Origin: Bog-756 sp963845485
GTDB taxonomy: Bacteria; Actinomycetota; Acidimicrobiia; Acidimicrobiales; RAAP-2
DNA: 64,000 nucleotides
Assembly: GCA_963845485.1 (NCBI GenBank)
Contig: CAWJSI010000015.1
Span: 248,001 to 312,000 of the forward strand
Direction of reading: 5' to 3'
Under the pieces are notes generated by a model. That model ran no database searches. It was not told where the DNA came from and was given only the letters and a program-made list of their open reading frames with translations. How positions within the stretch are numbered: the stretch's first letter is position 1; every line of letters starts with the position of its first letter. This document shows, piece after piece, positions 8,844-16,859 of the stretch. The translations under genes were made by a program, and so were the position numbers.

Positions 8844-9296
8844 ATGCAGATCAAGGAACTCGGACACCTGGTGTTGTACGTGAGGGACGTCGAACGGTCG
8901 GCCGCCTTCTACCGCGACGTGCTCGGCTGGGACGTGGCCTTCCCGACCACGCTGGGTGTTCCGGCTGCGGCCTTCTCGTCGGGCCGCACCCACCATGAGC
9001 TGCTACTGATCGCGGTGGGGGAGGATGCCACCCCCCAACCCCGGGGCCGTCATCTCGGCCTCTACCACTTCGGACTCAAAGTTGGCGATACCGACGAGGA
9101 GCTGCGGGCGGCGGTGGCCCGGCTGGAGGAGGCCGGAGTGCCGATCGTGGGCTCGAGTGACCACACCGTGACCCACAGCCTGTACATCCTCGACCCCGAC
9201 GGCAATGAGATCGAGCTGTACATCGATGTGGCCGGAGTGGACTGGAAGTCCGATCCGGCGCTCATCATGGCTCCCACCAGGCCCCTCGCCCTCTGA
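8844..9296 (+). CDS. VOC (glyoxalase/extradiol dioxygenase) family protein
   Basis: About 150 residues, one vicinal-oxygen-chelate domain made of two beta-alpha-beta-beta-beta units. GHLVLYVRDVERSAAFYRDVLGW opens the first unit; H in YHFGLKV and E in DPDGNEIELYID are the expected metal-ligand positions. Members include extradiol dioxygenases, glyoxalases and fosfomycin-type thiol transferases; the substrate here is unknown. The ATG at 8844 has AAGGGA six bases upstream and is preferred to the ATG at 8820. It interrupts the HIT-pgsA adjacency seen in mycobacteria. Confidence 0.82.
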   Translation: MQIKELGHLVLYVRDVERSAAFYRDVLGWDVAFPTTLGVPAAAFSSGRTHHELLLIAVGEDATPQPRGRHLGLYHFGLKVGDTDEELRAAVARLEEAGVPIVGSSDHTVTHSLYILDPDGNEIELYIDVAGVDWKSDPALIMAPTRPLAL

Positions 9297-9379
9297 GCCC
9301 ACTCGGTCCGACCGGTCGGCGATCGGCCGGTCCGGGGTCGGGTGCGGGGCCGCCGACAGGGCCCTGGCCAGAGGATTCC

Positions 9380-9399
9380 CTGCTTACTCCAGCAAGCAG
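9380..9399. promoter_or_regulatory. Inverted repeat upstream of pgsA1
   Basis: CTGCTT (9380-9385) is repeated inverted as AAGCAG (9394-9399) with an eight-base spacer, 35 bases before the pgsA1 start. It may be an operator or a small hairpin. No convincing -10/-35 pair was found beside it. Confidence 0.28.
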
Positions 9400-9434
9400 A
9401 TGGTAGAGTGGAGAGACCATTCTGGAGGATCGGC

Positions 9435-10214
9435 ATGTTCGACGGACGATGGCGCGGCGCAGTTGACCGGAGTACCGGTCCCGTCGGCCACAAACTGCAA
9501 CGCATGGGCGTAACCGCCGACATGCTGACCGCCACCGGGCTCGTCTCGGCGACGGCTACCGCGGTGTCCGTGGCCACCGGCCACCTCCATTTGGCCATCG
9601 TCCTGCTCATCCTCACCGGCCTCCACGACCTCTTGGACGGCCCGGTGGCCAAGGCGTCGGGGACCTCGTCGGTGCGCGGGGCGTTCTTCGATTCGGTCAC
9701 CGACCGGGTGTCGGACGCCCTCATCCTCGGCGGTGTGGCCTGGTATCTGGTCTCGACCCATCCCGGTCATCTCGTCCTGCTCCCCTTTGCCGTGCTCGGG
9801 GCCACCTCGCTCGTGTCCTACCAACGGGCCAAGGCCGAATCGCTCGGCATCTCGGCCAAGGGTGGACTCATGGAGCGGGCCGAACGGATGATCCTGCTCG
9901 GCATCGGCTTTATCACCGCGGCCTTCTTGGTCCCCGTCCTGTGGGTGATGCTCGCCCTCACCATGGCCACGGCCGTCGGTCGGTTCGTGAAGGTGTGGCG
10001 ACTGGCCGAAGCACCCGTTCCGGTGGCCACGCCGCGTCGTCAGCGGCGCAGCCGTACCACCACGGCCCGGTCGCGTACCCGGAAGTCGTCGACCACGCCT
10101 TCTCGGTGGCGAGCCCGTCGCCAGGGTGAGCTGGCCAGCCGATCCGGACGGACGTGGCGCGCCAGGCAGGCCCGGCAGGGCCCCCGCCAGCGCACCGGTC
10201 GCCGACACACCTGA
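9435..10214 (+). CDS. pgsA1: CDP-alcohol phosphatidyltransferase, PIP-synthase-like
   Basis: Membrane enzyme that transfers a phosphatidyl group from CDP-diacylglycerol to an alcohol. By position and similarity it is the phosphatidylinositol-phosphate synthase that feeds PIM synthesis. The signature is D65-x2-D68-G69-x2-A72-K73-x8-G82-x3-D86-x3-D90; the usual Arg after Ala is Lys here. The following DRVSDALILGG resembles mycobacterial PgsA1. Hydrophobic helices run to about residue 190, followed by a 65-residue Arg/Ser/Thr-rich basic tail. GGAGG before ATG 9435 fixes the start. A different polar head group cannot be excluded. Confidence 0.8.
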   Translation: MFDGRWRGAVDRSTGPVGHKLQRMGVTADMLTATGLVSATATAVSVATGHLHLAIVLLILTGLHDLLDGPVAKASGTSSVRGAFFDSVTDRVSDALILGGVAWYLVSTHPGHLVLLPFAVLGATSLVSYQRAKAESLGISAKGGLMERAERMILLGIGFITAAFLVPVLWVMLALTMATAVGRFVKVWRLAEAPVPVATPRRQRRSRTTTARSRTRKSSTTPSRWRARRQGELASRSGRTWRARQARQGPRQRTGRRHT

Positions 10215-10251
10215 GCCGGACCTTCAGAGAAGCAGACGGGGACGAGGGCTC

Positions 10252-11151
10252 GTGAACCAGGGAGCAGTGGTGTTTCGGACGTACACCACACTGGCGCGCT
10301 GTCTCGCCGCACTTCCCGAGCCGGTGGCGCTCGCTCTGGCCAACCGCGTCGGGGACGTGCTGTTCTCGGTGCGGGCCGAGCAGCGACGGATGGTGACCGC
10401 CAATCTGCGCCGGGTCCTCGATGCCGGCGAGGGCGACGAGGCCCTGCTCGACCGGTGGGCCCACCGGTCGTTCCGCTCCTATGCGCGCTACTGGGTCGAG
10501 GGCGCACGCCTGGGCCGGACGTCGCCGGCCGAGGTGGAGGCCAGGACCTACGTCCACGGGCTCGAGTACCTGGCCGACGGCGTGGCCTCGGGTGAAGGCG
10601 TGATCATGGCGCTTCCCCACATCGGGAGCTGGGAGTTCGGGGGCGCGTTCCTCGCCACCCAGAATCTCCCCATGACGTCGGTGGCCGAGCGCATCGAACC
10701 TCCCGAGCTCTTCGAGTTCTTCGTCGAACAGCGGGCAGCCATGGGACTCACCATCGTGCCCCTCGACGCGTCGTCGGGCAGCTCGGTCATGTCCACCCTG
10801 CGGGCCGGAGGCCTGGTCGGCCTGCTGTGCGACCGGGACGTGGCCGGGAACGGGATCGAGGTGGAGTTCTTCGGCGAACGGACGACCATGCCGGCCGGGC
10901 CGGCCACGTTGGCCCTACGCACCGGGGCCCGACTGGTCACCGGTGCGGTCTACAGCGGACCCGGACCCGACCACCGGGCACTCGTGGAGCCGCCGCTCGA
11001 CACCACGCGCCGGGGCTCACTCCGCACCGATGTGGCCCGCCTGACCCAGGAGATCGCCACCCGGTTCGAGGGTTTGATCCGTCGGGCACCCGAGCAGTGG
11101 CACGTCTTCCAGCCCCTCTGGCTGTCGGACCGCCCGGGGGCGGCGGCGTGA
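10252..11151 (+). CDS. PIM/lipid A-type lysophospholipid acyltransferase
   Basis: A 299-residue acyltransferase of the HtrB/LpxL-like family (PF03279), the family of the mycobacterial enzyme that acylates phosphatidylinositol mannosides. The catalytic H-x4-E is H123 and E128 in LPHIGSWEFGG. LCDRDVAGNGIEVEFFG and PAGPATLALRTGA are the second conserved block. The start is GTG 10252 with GAGGG upstream; it follows pgsA1 by 37 bases. Its stop overlaps the GTG of the PAS-GGDEF gene by four bases. The protein should act at the inner face of the membrane. The exact acceptor is inferred from the cluster. Confidence 0.83.
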   Translation: MNQGAVVFRTYTTLARCLAALPEPVALALANRVGDVLFSVRAEQRRMVTANLRRVLDAGEGDEALLDRWAHRSFRSYARYWVEGARLGRTSPAEVEARTYVHGLEYLADGVASGEGVIMALPHIGSWEFGGAFLATQNLPMTSVAERIEPPELFEFFVEQRAAMGLTIVPLDASSGSSVMSTLRAGGLVGLLCDRDVAGNGIEVEFFGERTTMPAGPATLALRTGARLVTGAVYSGPGPDHRALVEPPLDTTRRGSLRTDVARLTQEIATRFEGLIRRAPEQWHVFQPLWLSDRPGAAA

Positions 11152-13031
11152 CCCGGTTCGAAAACCGACCGCCGTCGGCCGACCAGGACGTCGAGCCCGC
11201 CGGCCCGCCGGGGGAGCGAACGGCTCGGACCAACGGGCACGCCGGGGACCAGACGGTGTTCGTCGGAGCCGGACGGGACAACGGTCACCTCCGGGCTGTC
11301 GTCGAGCCGACCTTCCACCACATGGTCGAACATGAACTCGATGTGGTGGCGGTGGTCGACATCGACGGCCGGTTCATCTTCGTCAGCTCATCGGCGGAGC
11401 GCCTCTTCGGCTACGACGCCTCTGACGCCATCGGGATGGACGCCTTCAGCCTCTTCGACGCCCAGAGTGTGGCCCCGGTTCGCCGCCTCTTCGAGGACCT
11501 GGTGGCCCGTCGGCGGCTGTCGGTCTCCCTCGAGATGCAGACGGTCCGGGCCGACGGAACCGTGGTCGACATCGACGTGGTGGCCATGAACCACTTGGCT
11601 GCACCCATCGGCGGCATTGTGGTGAATATCCGGGACATCACCGGTCGCAAGCGCCTGGAACAACGGATCAGCGAGGACGACCGGCGCCAGACGACCCTGA
11701 TCGACTCCTTGGCCGACGGCGTGATGATGGTGGATGCCGCCGGCACCATCGTGCGGGTCAACGAGTCCTTCGAGGTGATGTTCGAGGCTCCCCGCATCCG
11801 GGTGGTGGGACGGCGACTGGAGGCGATCCTGGCCGAAGGTGAGGCCGAGGGTGACGTCCTCGTGGATGCTGAAGGCGCCGAGATGGCCGCTTCCGAGCAC
11901 CCGGTGCTGGTCGGCCTGCGCCAGGGCCGGCGCATCGTCGGTGTGGTCCTCGGCATCCTGAGCGAGGACCGGCCCCCCCGGTGGGTCCGGATCAACATCC
12001 AGCCCATGGTGGGAGCGGACGGAAGGATCGCCGGGGCCGTCGCCTCGTTCAGCGACATCACCGCCACCCGCCAGGCCACCCTCGAGCTCCACCGCTCCGA
12101 GCAGTTCCTCCAGGTGCTGTTGGACACCTTGGAAGAGGGCATCGTGGCCAGCGACGCCGAGGGCAGGATCACCGTCTTCAACCCGGCGGCCCGGCGCCTG
12201 CACGGGCTGTCCGAGGAGTCTGACCCCATCGGGACCGTCCCGGCCGACCATGGCCTGTTGGGAGCGGACGGCTCACCCATGGACCGCCAGGAGGACCCGT
12301 TGTTGCGGGCCATGTCGGGCGAGCAGCTCCGCGACGTGGAGATCGTCCTCGTCTCCGAGGCCGGCGGACACCGGAAGGTCAGCGTCAATGGGCAGGCGCT
12401 CGTGGACGACGACGGGTGGATGCTCGGCGCCGTGGTGGCCATGCACGACGTCACCGAACAGAAGCGCAACGAGGAGCGCCTGGCCGAGATGGCCCTCCAT
12501 GATCCCCTCACCGGTCTGGCCAATCGGACCCTGCTCGCCGAGCGGCTCCAAGAGGCCATCGACGGGCTGGCCCGCTCGGTTGAGACCGCGGCGGCGACCG
12601 GTGCTGGCGGAGGTGGGGACGGACGCCAGGGCGTGGCCGTCTTCCTGCTCGACCTCGACGAGTTCAAGGAAATTAACGACGAGCTCGGCCATGACGTGGG
12701 GGACGACATGCTGATCGCCGTGGCCCGGCGGCTGTCGGCCCTCGTGCGGCCATCGGACACCGTGGCCCGCCTGGGGGGCGACGAGTTCGTCGTGGTCTGC
12801 GATATCGAGAGTGGGGAAGAAGAGATGCTCCTCATCAACGAGCGGATCTCCTCGGCGCTCGCCCGTCCGTACCGGATCGACGGCCGAACCCTCTCGGTAC
12901 TGGCGTCGGTGGGTGGCGTGTTCGTGGACAATCCCGACACCGATCCGTCCAAGCTGTTGAGCCGGGCGGACGACGCCATGTACGGCGTCAAGTGGAGCCG
13001 GCGCCGCGAGCGCCGCTCCACGGCCGACTGA
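11148..13031 (+). CDS. Triple-PAS diguanylate cyclase (GGDEF)
   Basis: A soluble signalling protein of 627 residues predicted to make c-di-GMP from two GTP. Three PAS domains lie near residues 55-165 (DIDGRFIFVSSSAERLFGYD), 185-300 (LADGVMMVDAAGTIVRVN) and 318-440 (LEEGIVASDAEGRITVFN). A GGDEF domain follows from HDPLTGLANR. The active-site GGDEF is intact at 543-547, and the RxxD product-inhibition site (R534-P-S-D537) lies five residues before it. No membrane segment and no EAL domain were seen. It starts with GTG overlapping the acyltransferase stop and ends six bases before pimA, so it belongs to the lipid operon. PAS ligands are unknown. Confidence 0.9.
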   Translation: MTRFENRPPSADQDVEPAGPPGERTARTNGHAGDQTVFVGAGRDNGHLRAVVEPTFHHMVEHELDVVAVVDIDGRFIFVSSSAERLFGYDASDAIGMDAFSLFDAQSVAPVRRLFEDLVARRRLSVSLEMQTVRADGTVVDIDVVAMNHLAAPIGGIVVNIRDITGRKRLEQRISEDDRRQTTLIDSLADGVMMVDAAGTIVRVNESFEVMFEAPRIRVVGRRLEAILAEGEAEGDVLVDAEGAEMAASEHPVLVGLRQGRRIVGVVLGILSEDRPPRWVRINIQPMVGADGRIAGAVASFSDITATRQATLELHRSEQFLQVLLDTLEEGIVASDAEGRITVFNPAARRLHGLSEESDPIGTVPADHGLLGADGSPMDRQEDPLLRAMSGEQLRDVEIVLVSEAGGHRKVSVNGQALVDDDGWMLGAVVAMHDVTEQKRNEERLAEMALHDPLTGLANRTLLAERLQEAIDGLARSVETAAATGAGGGGDGRQGVAVFLLDLDEFKEINDELGHDVGDDMLIAVARRLSALVRPSDTVARLGGDEFVVVCDIESGEEEMLLINERISSALARPYRIDGRTLSVLASVGGVFVDNPDTDPSKLLSRADDAMYGVKWSRRRERRSTAD

Positions 13032-13037
13032 CCGCCG

Positions 13038-14243
13038 GTGGATCCGAGCGGCCCCGGGCCCGCCACCAAGCGCACTGTCGCCCTCGTCTGTCCCTACAGC
13101 CTCTCCCGACCCGGGGGGGTCCAGGGCCAGGTGGTGGGACTGGCCCGTGCCCTCCAGCGGCGGGGGCACCGGGTGACGGTGTTCGCCCCGCTCGATGCGA
13201 CCACCGATGCTCCGCCCGGTATCCAGCTGGAGGCGACCGGGCACTCGGTCTCCCTTCGGGCCAACGGCTCGGTGGCCCCGGTGAGCCTCTCGTTACCGGC
13301 CGTCATGGCGGCGCTCGGCACTCTGCGGTCCGGTGGTTTCGACGTGGTCCACGTCCACGAGCCGTTCGCCCCGGGCCTTCCCTTCGGCCTGCTGGTGGGC
13401 CGCGACCTGCCTCCGGTGGTGGCCACGTTCCACCGCAGTGGCCGGAGTCCCTTCTACAACGTGCTGAGACCGTTGGTGCGCCGCCTGGCCGACCGCTTCG
13501 CCATACGCTGCGCCGTCTCACCGGCGGCGCGTACCACAGCCGAGCACGCCCTCGGTGGGGAGTACGAGGTGGGTTTCAACGGCGTCGAGATGGACCGGTA
13601 CGTCGACGTGGAACCGTGGCCACGATCGGGCCCCACCATCCTCTTTCTCGGTCGTCACGAGGAGCGCAAGGGACTGAGCGTCTTGTTGTCCGCCTTCACC
13701 CGGCTGCGCCGCCCTCCTCCGGGGGCCGGTTCCGATGCCGAGCCGGGCCCGACGCTGTGGATCGCCGGCGACGGACCCCAGACCGACGCGTTGCGGCGGC
13801 TCTACCCCGAGGCCCCTGATCTGTGCTGGCTCGGTGTCCTCGGCGAGGAGGAGAAGACCCGGAGGCTGGTGGGGGCCGACGTGCTGGTGGCGCCGTCACT
13901 GGGCGGGGAGTCCTTCGGCATGGTCCTAGTGGAGGCCATGGCGGCTCGGTCACTCGTCGTGGCGAGCGACATCGACGGGTACCGCCAAGCCGCCGGTGGC
14001 CATGCCGTTCTCGTTCCCCCCGGGGACGGTGACGCCCTGGCCGCCCGCCTCGACGCCACCCTCGGCCTTTCGGCAGGCCCATACCCGAGCAGAGGTGTCG
14101 ACGAGCCCATAGCCGAGACGGTCACCGATCGGAAGGTCAGGCTGGATGAAGCCTGGGAGTGGGCCTCCCACTGGTCGATGGCCCGCCTGGCCGAATGGTA
14201 CGAGGCCCGGTACGACACCGCTGTGGTCCGGGCCGAGGCCTGA
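13038..14243 (+). CDS. pimA: PimA-like phosphatidylinositol mannosyltransferase
   Basis: GT-B fold, family 4 glycosyltransferase of 401 residues. It is predicted to transfer mannose from GDP-mannose to phosphatidylinositol, the first step of PIM synthesis. The N-terminal CPYSLSRPGGVQ loop and HVHEPFAP (H107) match PimA. In the C-terminal domain FLGRHEERKG supplies R206 and K211 for the nucleotide phosphates, and G-E291-S-F-G with E299 forms the E-x7-E motif. The start is GTG at 13038, six bases after the diguanylate cyclase. The assignment rests on similarity to mycobacterial PimA and on the shared cluster order; another hexosyl acceptor is possible. Confidence 0.85.
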   Translation: MDPSGPGPATKRTVALVCPYSLSRPGGVQGQVVGLARALQRRGHRVTVFAPLDATTDAPPGIQLEATGHSVSLRANGSVAPVSLSLPAVMAALGTLRSGGFDVVHVHEPFAPGLPFGLLVGRDLPPVVATFHRSGRSPFYNVLRPLVRRLADRFAIRCAVSPAARTTAEHALGGEYEVGFNGVEMDRYVDVEPWPRSGPTILFLGRHEERKGLSVLLSAFTRLRRPPPGAGSDAEPGPTLWIAGDGPQTDALRRLYPEAPDLCWLGVLGEEEKTRRLVGADVLVAPSLGGESFGMVLVEAMAARSLVVASDIDGYRQAAGGHAVLVPPGDGDALAARLDATLGLSAGPYPSRGVDEPIAETVTDRKVRLDEAWEWASHWSMARLAEWYEARYDTAVVRAEA

Positions 14244-14250
14244 GCGGTCC

Positions 14251-14256
14251 TACACT
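14251..14256 (+). promoter_or_regulatory. Candidate -10 of M48 protease gene
   Basis: TACACT ends nine bases before ATG 14266; there is no Shine-Dalgarno, so a leaderless or nearly leaderless mRNA is inferred. Confidence 0.4.
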
Positions 14257-14265
14257 GCTTCGACC

Positions 14266-15513
14266 ATGGCTCCTCCCGAACAGAACGGCTCCGACAGCCC
14301 CGACCGAACGGGTGGAGGCTCCGGGAGCAGCTCCCAGCCCAGTGCCACCTCGGGCAGCCGGTCAGGCGGTGGTGGCTCCTCCAACCGGAACCGCAATCGG
14401 AATCGGAACCGCAACCGGTCGGGATCGTCGGCCAACGCCGGCAACCGCGGCGGCAACGGCGGCGGCGGGAGTGGGGGAGGTAGTGGCACCGGTCGGAGTG
14501 GCGGCTCGGGCTCGGGAGGAAACCGGTCGCGCAGTGGGGGCGGAGGACAGAACTCTTCGGGCAGTGGATCGCGCTCAGGCTCGGGTGGACAACGACAGGG
14601 CTCGGGGCGACAAGGCCCAGGACAGGCCTCACGGGGACGGGAGGGGACCGCCCCCCAGGTAGTTGCCGCCCCGGTGGTCGCCACGGTCGACCGGAGCAGC
14701 GAGGGCCACGAGGAGGCCAACACCATCCGGGCCAACCACCGTCGAGCCATGCGGATGTGCCTCGTACCTGCTCTGGTCGCTGGTGCCGTGGTCGGCGTGG
14801 TGCTGGCCGCCGTCGGACTGCCGGTCTTCCTGGCCGCCTTGGCCTTCGTCGTTGTGGCCGTCTCGGTGTTGGTCGTGCTGTGGCAGCCTGCGCCCGCCGT
14901 GGTCCTGCGTGCCGTGGGGGCCCGACCCAGCCGGGAGAGCGACCGGCCACGGCTGCACAACCTGGTGGACGGACTCTGCGCCACCATGGGACTTCCTCAG
15001 CCCGACATCTGCGTAGTGGACAGTCCGGTGCCCAACGCCATGGCCGTCGGTCGCGATCCCCAGACCGCCACCCTGGTCGTGACCTCTGGCCTCGACGAGT
15101 CGCTCACCCTCGTGGAGCTCGAGGGCGTGCTGGCCCACGAGCTGGTCCACGTGAAGCGCCACGACACCGTGCTCGCCACCGTGGCGGTGCGGGTCAGCGC
15201 TCCGCTGTCGTTGTTCATCGGCATGCCCCGGGCCGTCGAGCGGGTCCACTCGTTGATAGGCAGGGGCCGCGAGTTCGATGCCGACCAACGGGCCGCGGCC
15301 GTGGTTCGGTATCCACCCGGAATCGGATCGGCACTCAGCACGATGCTTGACACCCCGGGTCGGGCCACTTCCTGGCCCCCTGGTCACGGCAGGACGGCCG
15401 TCCTCACCCGCTGGCTCTGGATCGACCCGATGGTCGGCACCCCGCCCGGCCAGTCAGCGGAGGGAAACCTCGACGACACCCGAGTCCGGGCGGCGGCTCA
15501 GGCCCTCTACTGA
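14266..15513 (+). CDS. Membrane M48 metalloprotease with disordered N-terminus
   Basis: HtpX-like zinc protease of 415 residues. Residues 1 to about 150 are low complexity (Ser, Gly, Asn, Arg), including six consecutive Asn-Arg pairs. Two membrane helices follow near 164-208. The zinc motif H291-E-L-V-H295 lies in VLAHELVHVKRHD, with the downstream glutamate in GREFDADQRAA. The core region is like HtpX, which degrades misfolded membrane proteins, but the long disordered extension is not typical. It starts at ATG 14266, 22 bases after pimA, and appears to have its own promoter. The substrate is unknown. Confidence 0.82.
   Translation: MAPPEQNGSDSPDRTGGGSGSSSQPSATSGSRSGGGGSSNRNRNRNRNRNRSGSSANAGNRGGNGGGGSGGGSGTGRSGGSGSGGNRSRSGGGGQNSSGSGSRSGSGGQRQGSGRQGPGQASRGREGTAPQVVAAPVVATVDRSSEGHEEANTIRANHRRAMRMCLVPALVAGAVVGVVLAAVGLPVFLAALAFVVVAVSVLVVLWQPAPAVVLRAVGARPSRESDRPRLHNLVDGLCATMGLPQPDICVVDSPVPNAMAVGRDPQTATLVVTSGLDESLTLVELEGVLAHELVHVKRHDTVLATVAVRVSAPLSLFIGMPRAVERVHSLIGRGREFDADQRAAAVVRYPPGIGSALSTMLDTPGRATSWPPGHGRTAVLTRWLWIDPMVGTPPGQSAEGNLDDTRVRAAAQALY
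14383..14418 (+). repeat. Six-unit Asn-Arg hexanucleotide repeat
   Basis: Six successive AAY-CGN codon pairs encode (Asn-Arg)6 in the disordered head of the M48 protease. Third-base variation shows it is not a fresh slippage product. Confidence 0.85.
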
Positions 15514-15583
15514 GCCCGGGCGGTGCGGGACGACGCCGGCGCGGGGCCGTGGTCGAGTCGGATGCCGTGATGTGGCGCTCGGC

Positions 15584-16099
15584 TCACTCGCCGCCGGGGC
15601 ACACCTCGCCGTCGTCATCGTGGCTGAGGGCCCATTCGGTGCCGCTGTCATAGAGGTGGTCTCGCAGACGACGTAGCAGGGCCGCCAGCGTCTCCTCCTC
15701 GCCGGGGGTGAACAGGTCGCTCAGGACCTCGTCGATGTGGGCGATGTGGTTGGGGATGGCCCGGTCCATCACCGCTCTTCCCGAGGCGGTGAGCACGGCG
15801 AAGGATCCCCGACGATCTTCGGGACACACCCGGCGTTCGACCAGTCCCTGCTCCTGGAGCCGGTCGACCGACCGGGTCAGGCCACTCGGGGTGAGGGAGG
15901 TCTGGGCGGCGAGTTCGCTCATACGGAGCTCGGAACCCGGGCTGCGGGCCAGTCGGATGAGCACGTCGAAGGACTGGTTGGAGAGTGACTGCTCCTCTTC
16001 CAGTCGACGCTGGAAGACACGCCGAAGCCCAGCCGCCGACTCCATCAGGAGCCCCACTGTGGTGAGCCGTTCGTCGTCGATCTTCGCGGTCGCACCCAT
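15584..16099 (-). CDS. MarR-family transcriptional regulator
   Basis: A 171-residue winged-helix repressor. The recognition helix region is MSELAAQTSLTPSGLTRSVD, followed by the wing with RRVCPEDRRGSFAVLT; the dimer-forming helices are at both ends. Two in-frame starts are close, GTG 16105 and ATG 16099. The ATG is chosen because TAGGAT ends six bases before it, as in other leaderless genes here. It diverges from yceI, and a pair of TAGTTGCT repeats lies between them. It probably represses itself and yceI; the ligand is unknown. An Asp/Gly/Glu-rich C-terminus ends in CPGGE. Confidence 0.86.
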   Translation of the reverse strand: MGATAKIDDERLTTVGLLMESAAGLRRVFQRRLEEEQSLSNQSFDVLIRLARSPGSELRMSELAAQTSLTPSGLTRSVDRLQEQGLVERRVCPEDRRGSFAVLTASGRAVMDRAIPNHIAHIDEVLSDLFTPGEEETLAALLRRLRDHLYDSGTEWALSHDDDGEVCPGGE

Positions 16100-16105
16100 G
16101 GCCAC

Positions 16106-16111
16106 ATCCTA
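16106..16111 (-). promoter_or_regulatory. Candidate -10 of marR
   Basis: TAGGAT on the minus strand ends six bases before the marR ATG at 16099. Confidence 0.4.
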
Positions 16112-16126
16112 TAGGTAGTGAAGAGG

Positions 16127-16171
16127 TAGTTGCTAACACAAATATCTGTGGTATAGTTGCTTGTACAAGCA
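16127..16171. promoter_or_regulatory. Candidate MarR operator with yceI -10
   Basis: TAGTTGCT occurs at 16127-16134 and again at 16154-16161, 27 bases apart; both copies continue to a shared ACAA. The second overlaps a perfect 14-base palindrome, TGCTTGTACAAGCA (16158-16171), and a TATAGT hexamer (16152-16157) that suits the -10 of yceI. Binding there would block yceI initiation, and the first copy would cover the marR promoter. Inferred from symmetry and position; the protein-site link is not shown. Confidence 0.55.
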
Positions 16172-16217
16172 CATAGAGCGCAGACAGCGCCCGAAGCACG
16201 AGACCCAAGGAGTGGCC

Positions 16218-16799
16218 ATGTCGCCAGAGACCCAAGTAGTCAGTCGGACGGTAAACGGCGTGGAGTACCCGGCCGTCGGTACGTATGTTCTCGACCCGTC
16301 CCACACCAACCTGGGCTTCCAGGCCCGGCATATGGCCGTGTCGAAGGTCCGGGGATCGTTTCCCAAGTTCGAGGGAACCCTGGTGCTGGCCGAGAATCCC
16401 GAGGATTCCGAGGTCAATGTGACCATCGATGCCACGAGCGTCGACACCCGGGACGAGAACCGGGACAACCACCTGCGCACCAACGACTTCTTCGACGTGG
16501 AGAACCATCCCACCTGGACGTTCACGAGCACGTCGATCAAGACCGAAGGACCGACCGAGTGGAAGGTCGAGGGCGACCTGACCATCCGCGGCGTGACCAA
16601 GTCGGTGACGCTCGATGCCACGCTCGAGGGCGTCGTGCAGGATCCCTACGGCAACCACCGTGTGGGCTTCAGTGCCAAGACCTCGATCAACCGGGAGGAC
16701 TTCGGCGTGGCCTTCGGTGCGGTCATGGAGGCCGGCGGACTCGTGGTGGGCAAGAAGGTCGACATCGACATCGACGCCGAGGCGACACTCCAGGCGTAG
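16218..16799 (+). CDS. YceI family lipocalin-like protein
   Basis: A 193-residue YceI-like beta-barrel, a family that binds isoprenoid-type lipids or polyprenyl chains. GTYVLDPSHTNLGFQARHM opens the barrel, DATSVDTRDENRDNHLR is the usual inter-strand block, and GDLTIRGVTKSVTLDA and GFSAKTSINREDFG follow. No signal peptide is visible, so it appears cytoplasmic. AAGGAG five bases before ATG 16218 sets the start and gives an mRNA leader of about 54 bases from the candidate -10. Divergence from the MarR gene suggests repression by it. A strong hairpin follows. Confidence 0.88.
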   Translation: MSPETQVVSRTVNGVEYPAVGTYVLDPSHTNLGFQARHMAVSKVRGSFPKFEGTLVLAENPEDSEVNVTIDATSVDTRDENRDNHLRTNDFFDVENHPTWTFTSTSIKTEGPTEWKVEGDLTIRGVTKSVTLDATLEGVVQDPYGNHRVGFSAKTSINREDFGVAFGAVMEAGGLVVGKKVDIDIDAEATLQA

Positions 16800-16823
16800 T
16801 TCGAGCGAACCTCGAAGCAGTAC

Positions 16824-16859
16824 CGACCACGACCGTCCCTTCCGGGGCGGTCGTGGTCG
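16824..16859 (+). terminator. Hairpin terminator after yceI
   Basis: CGACCACGACCG (16824-16835) pairs perfectly with 16848-16859, and a G-U pair plus three G-C pairs extend it to a 16-bp stem with a TTCC loop. No U-tract follows, as is common in high-GC actinobacteria. Confidence 0.75.

Noticed and set aside
10030..10214. Frameshift at the end of pgsA1 producing its Arg-rich tail
   Set aside because: The tail keeps high GC at third positions in the same frame and stops shortly before the acyltransferase ribosome-binding site, so a genuine basic tail is more likely, though not proven.
11411..13075. Long open frame of over 550 codons on the minus strand opposite the diguanylate cyclase
   Set aside because: Mirror frame of a GC-rich gene; composition is Ser/Arg-biased with no recognisable domain, while the plus strand has intact PAS and GGDEF domains.
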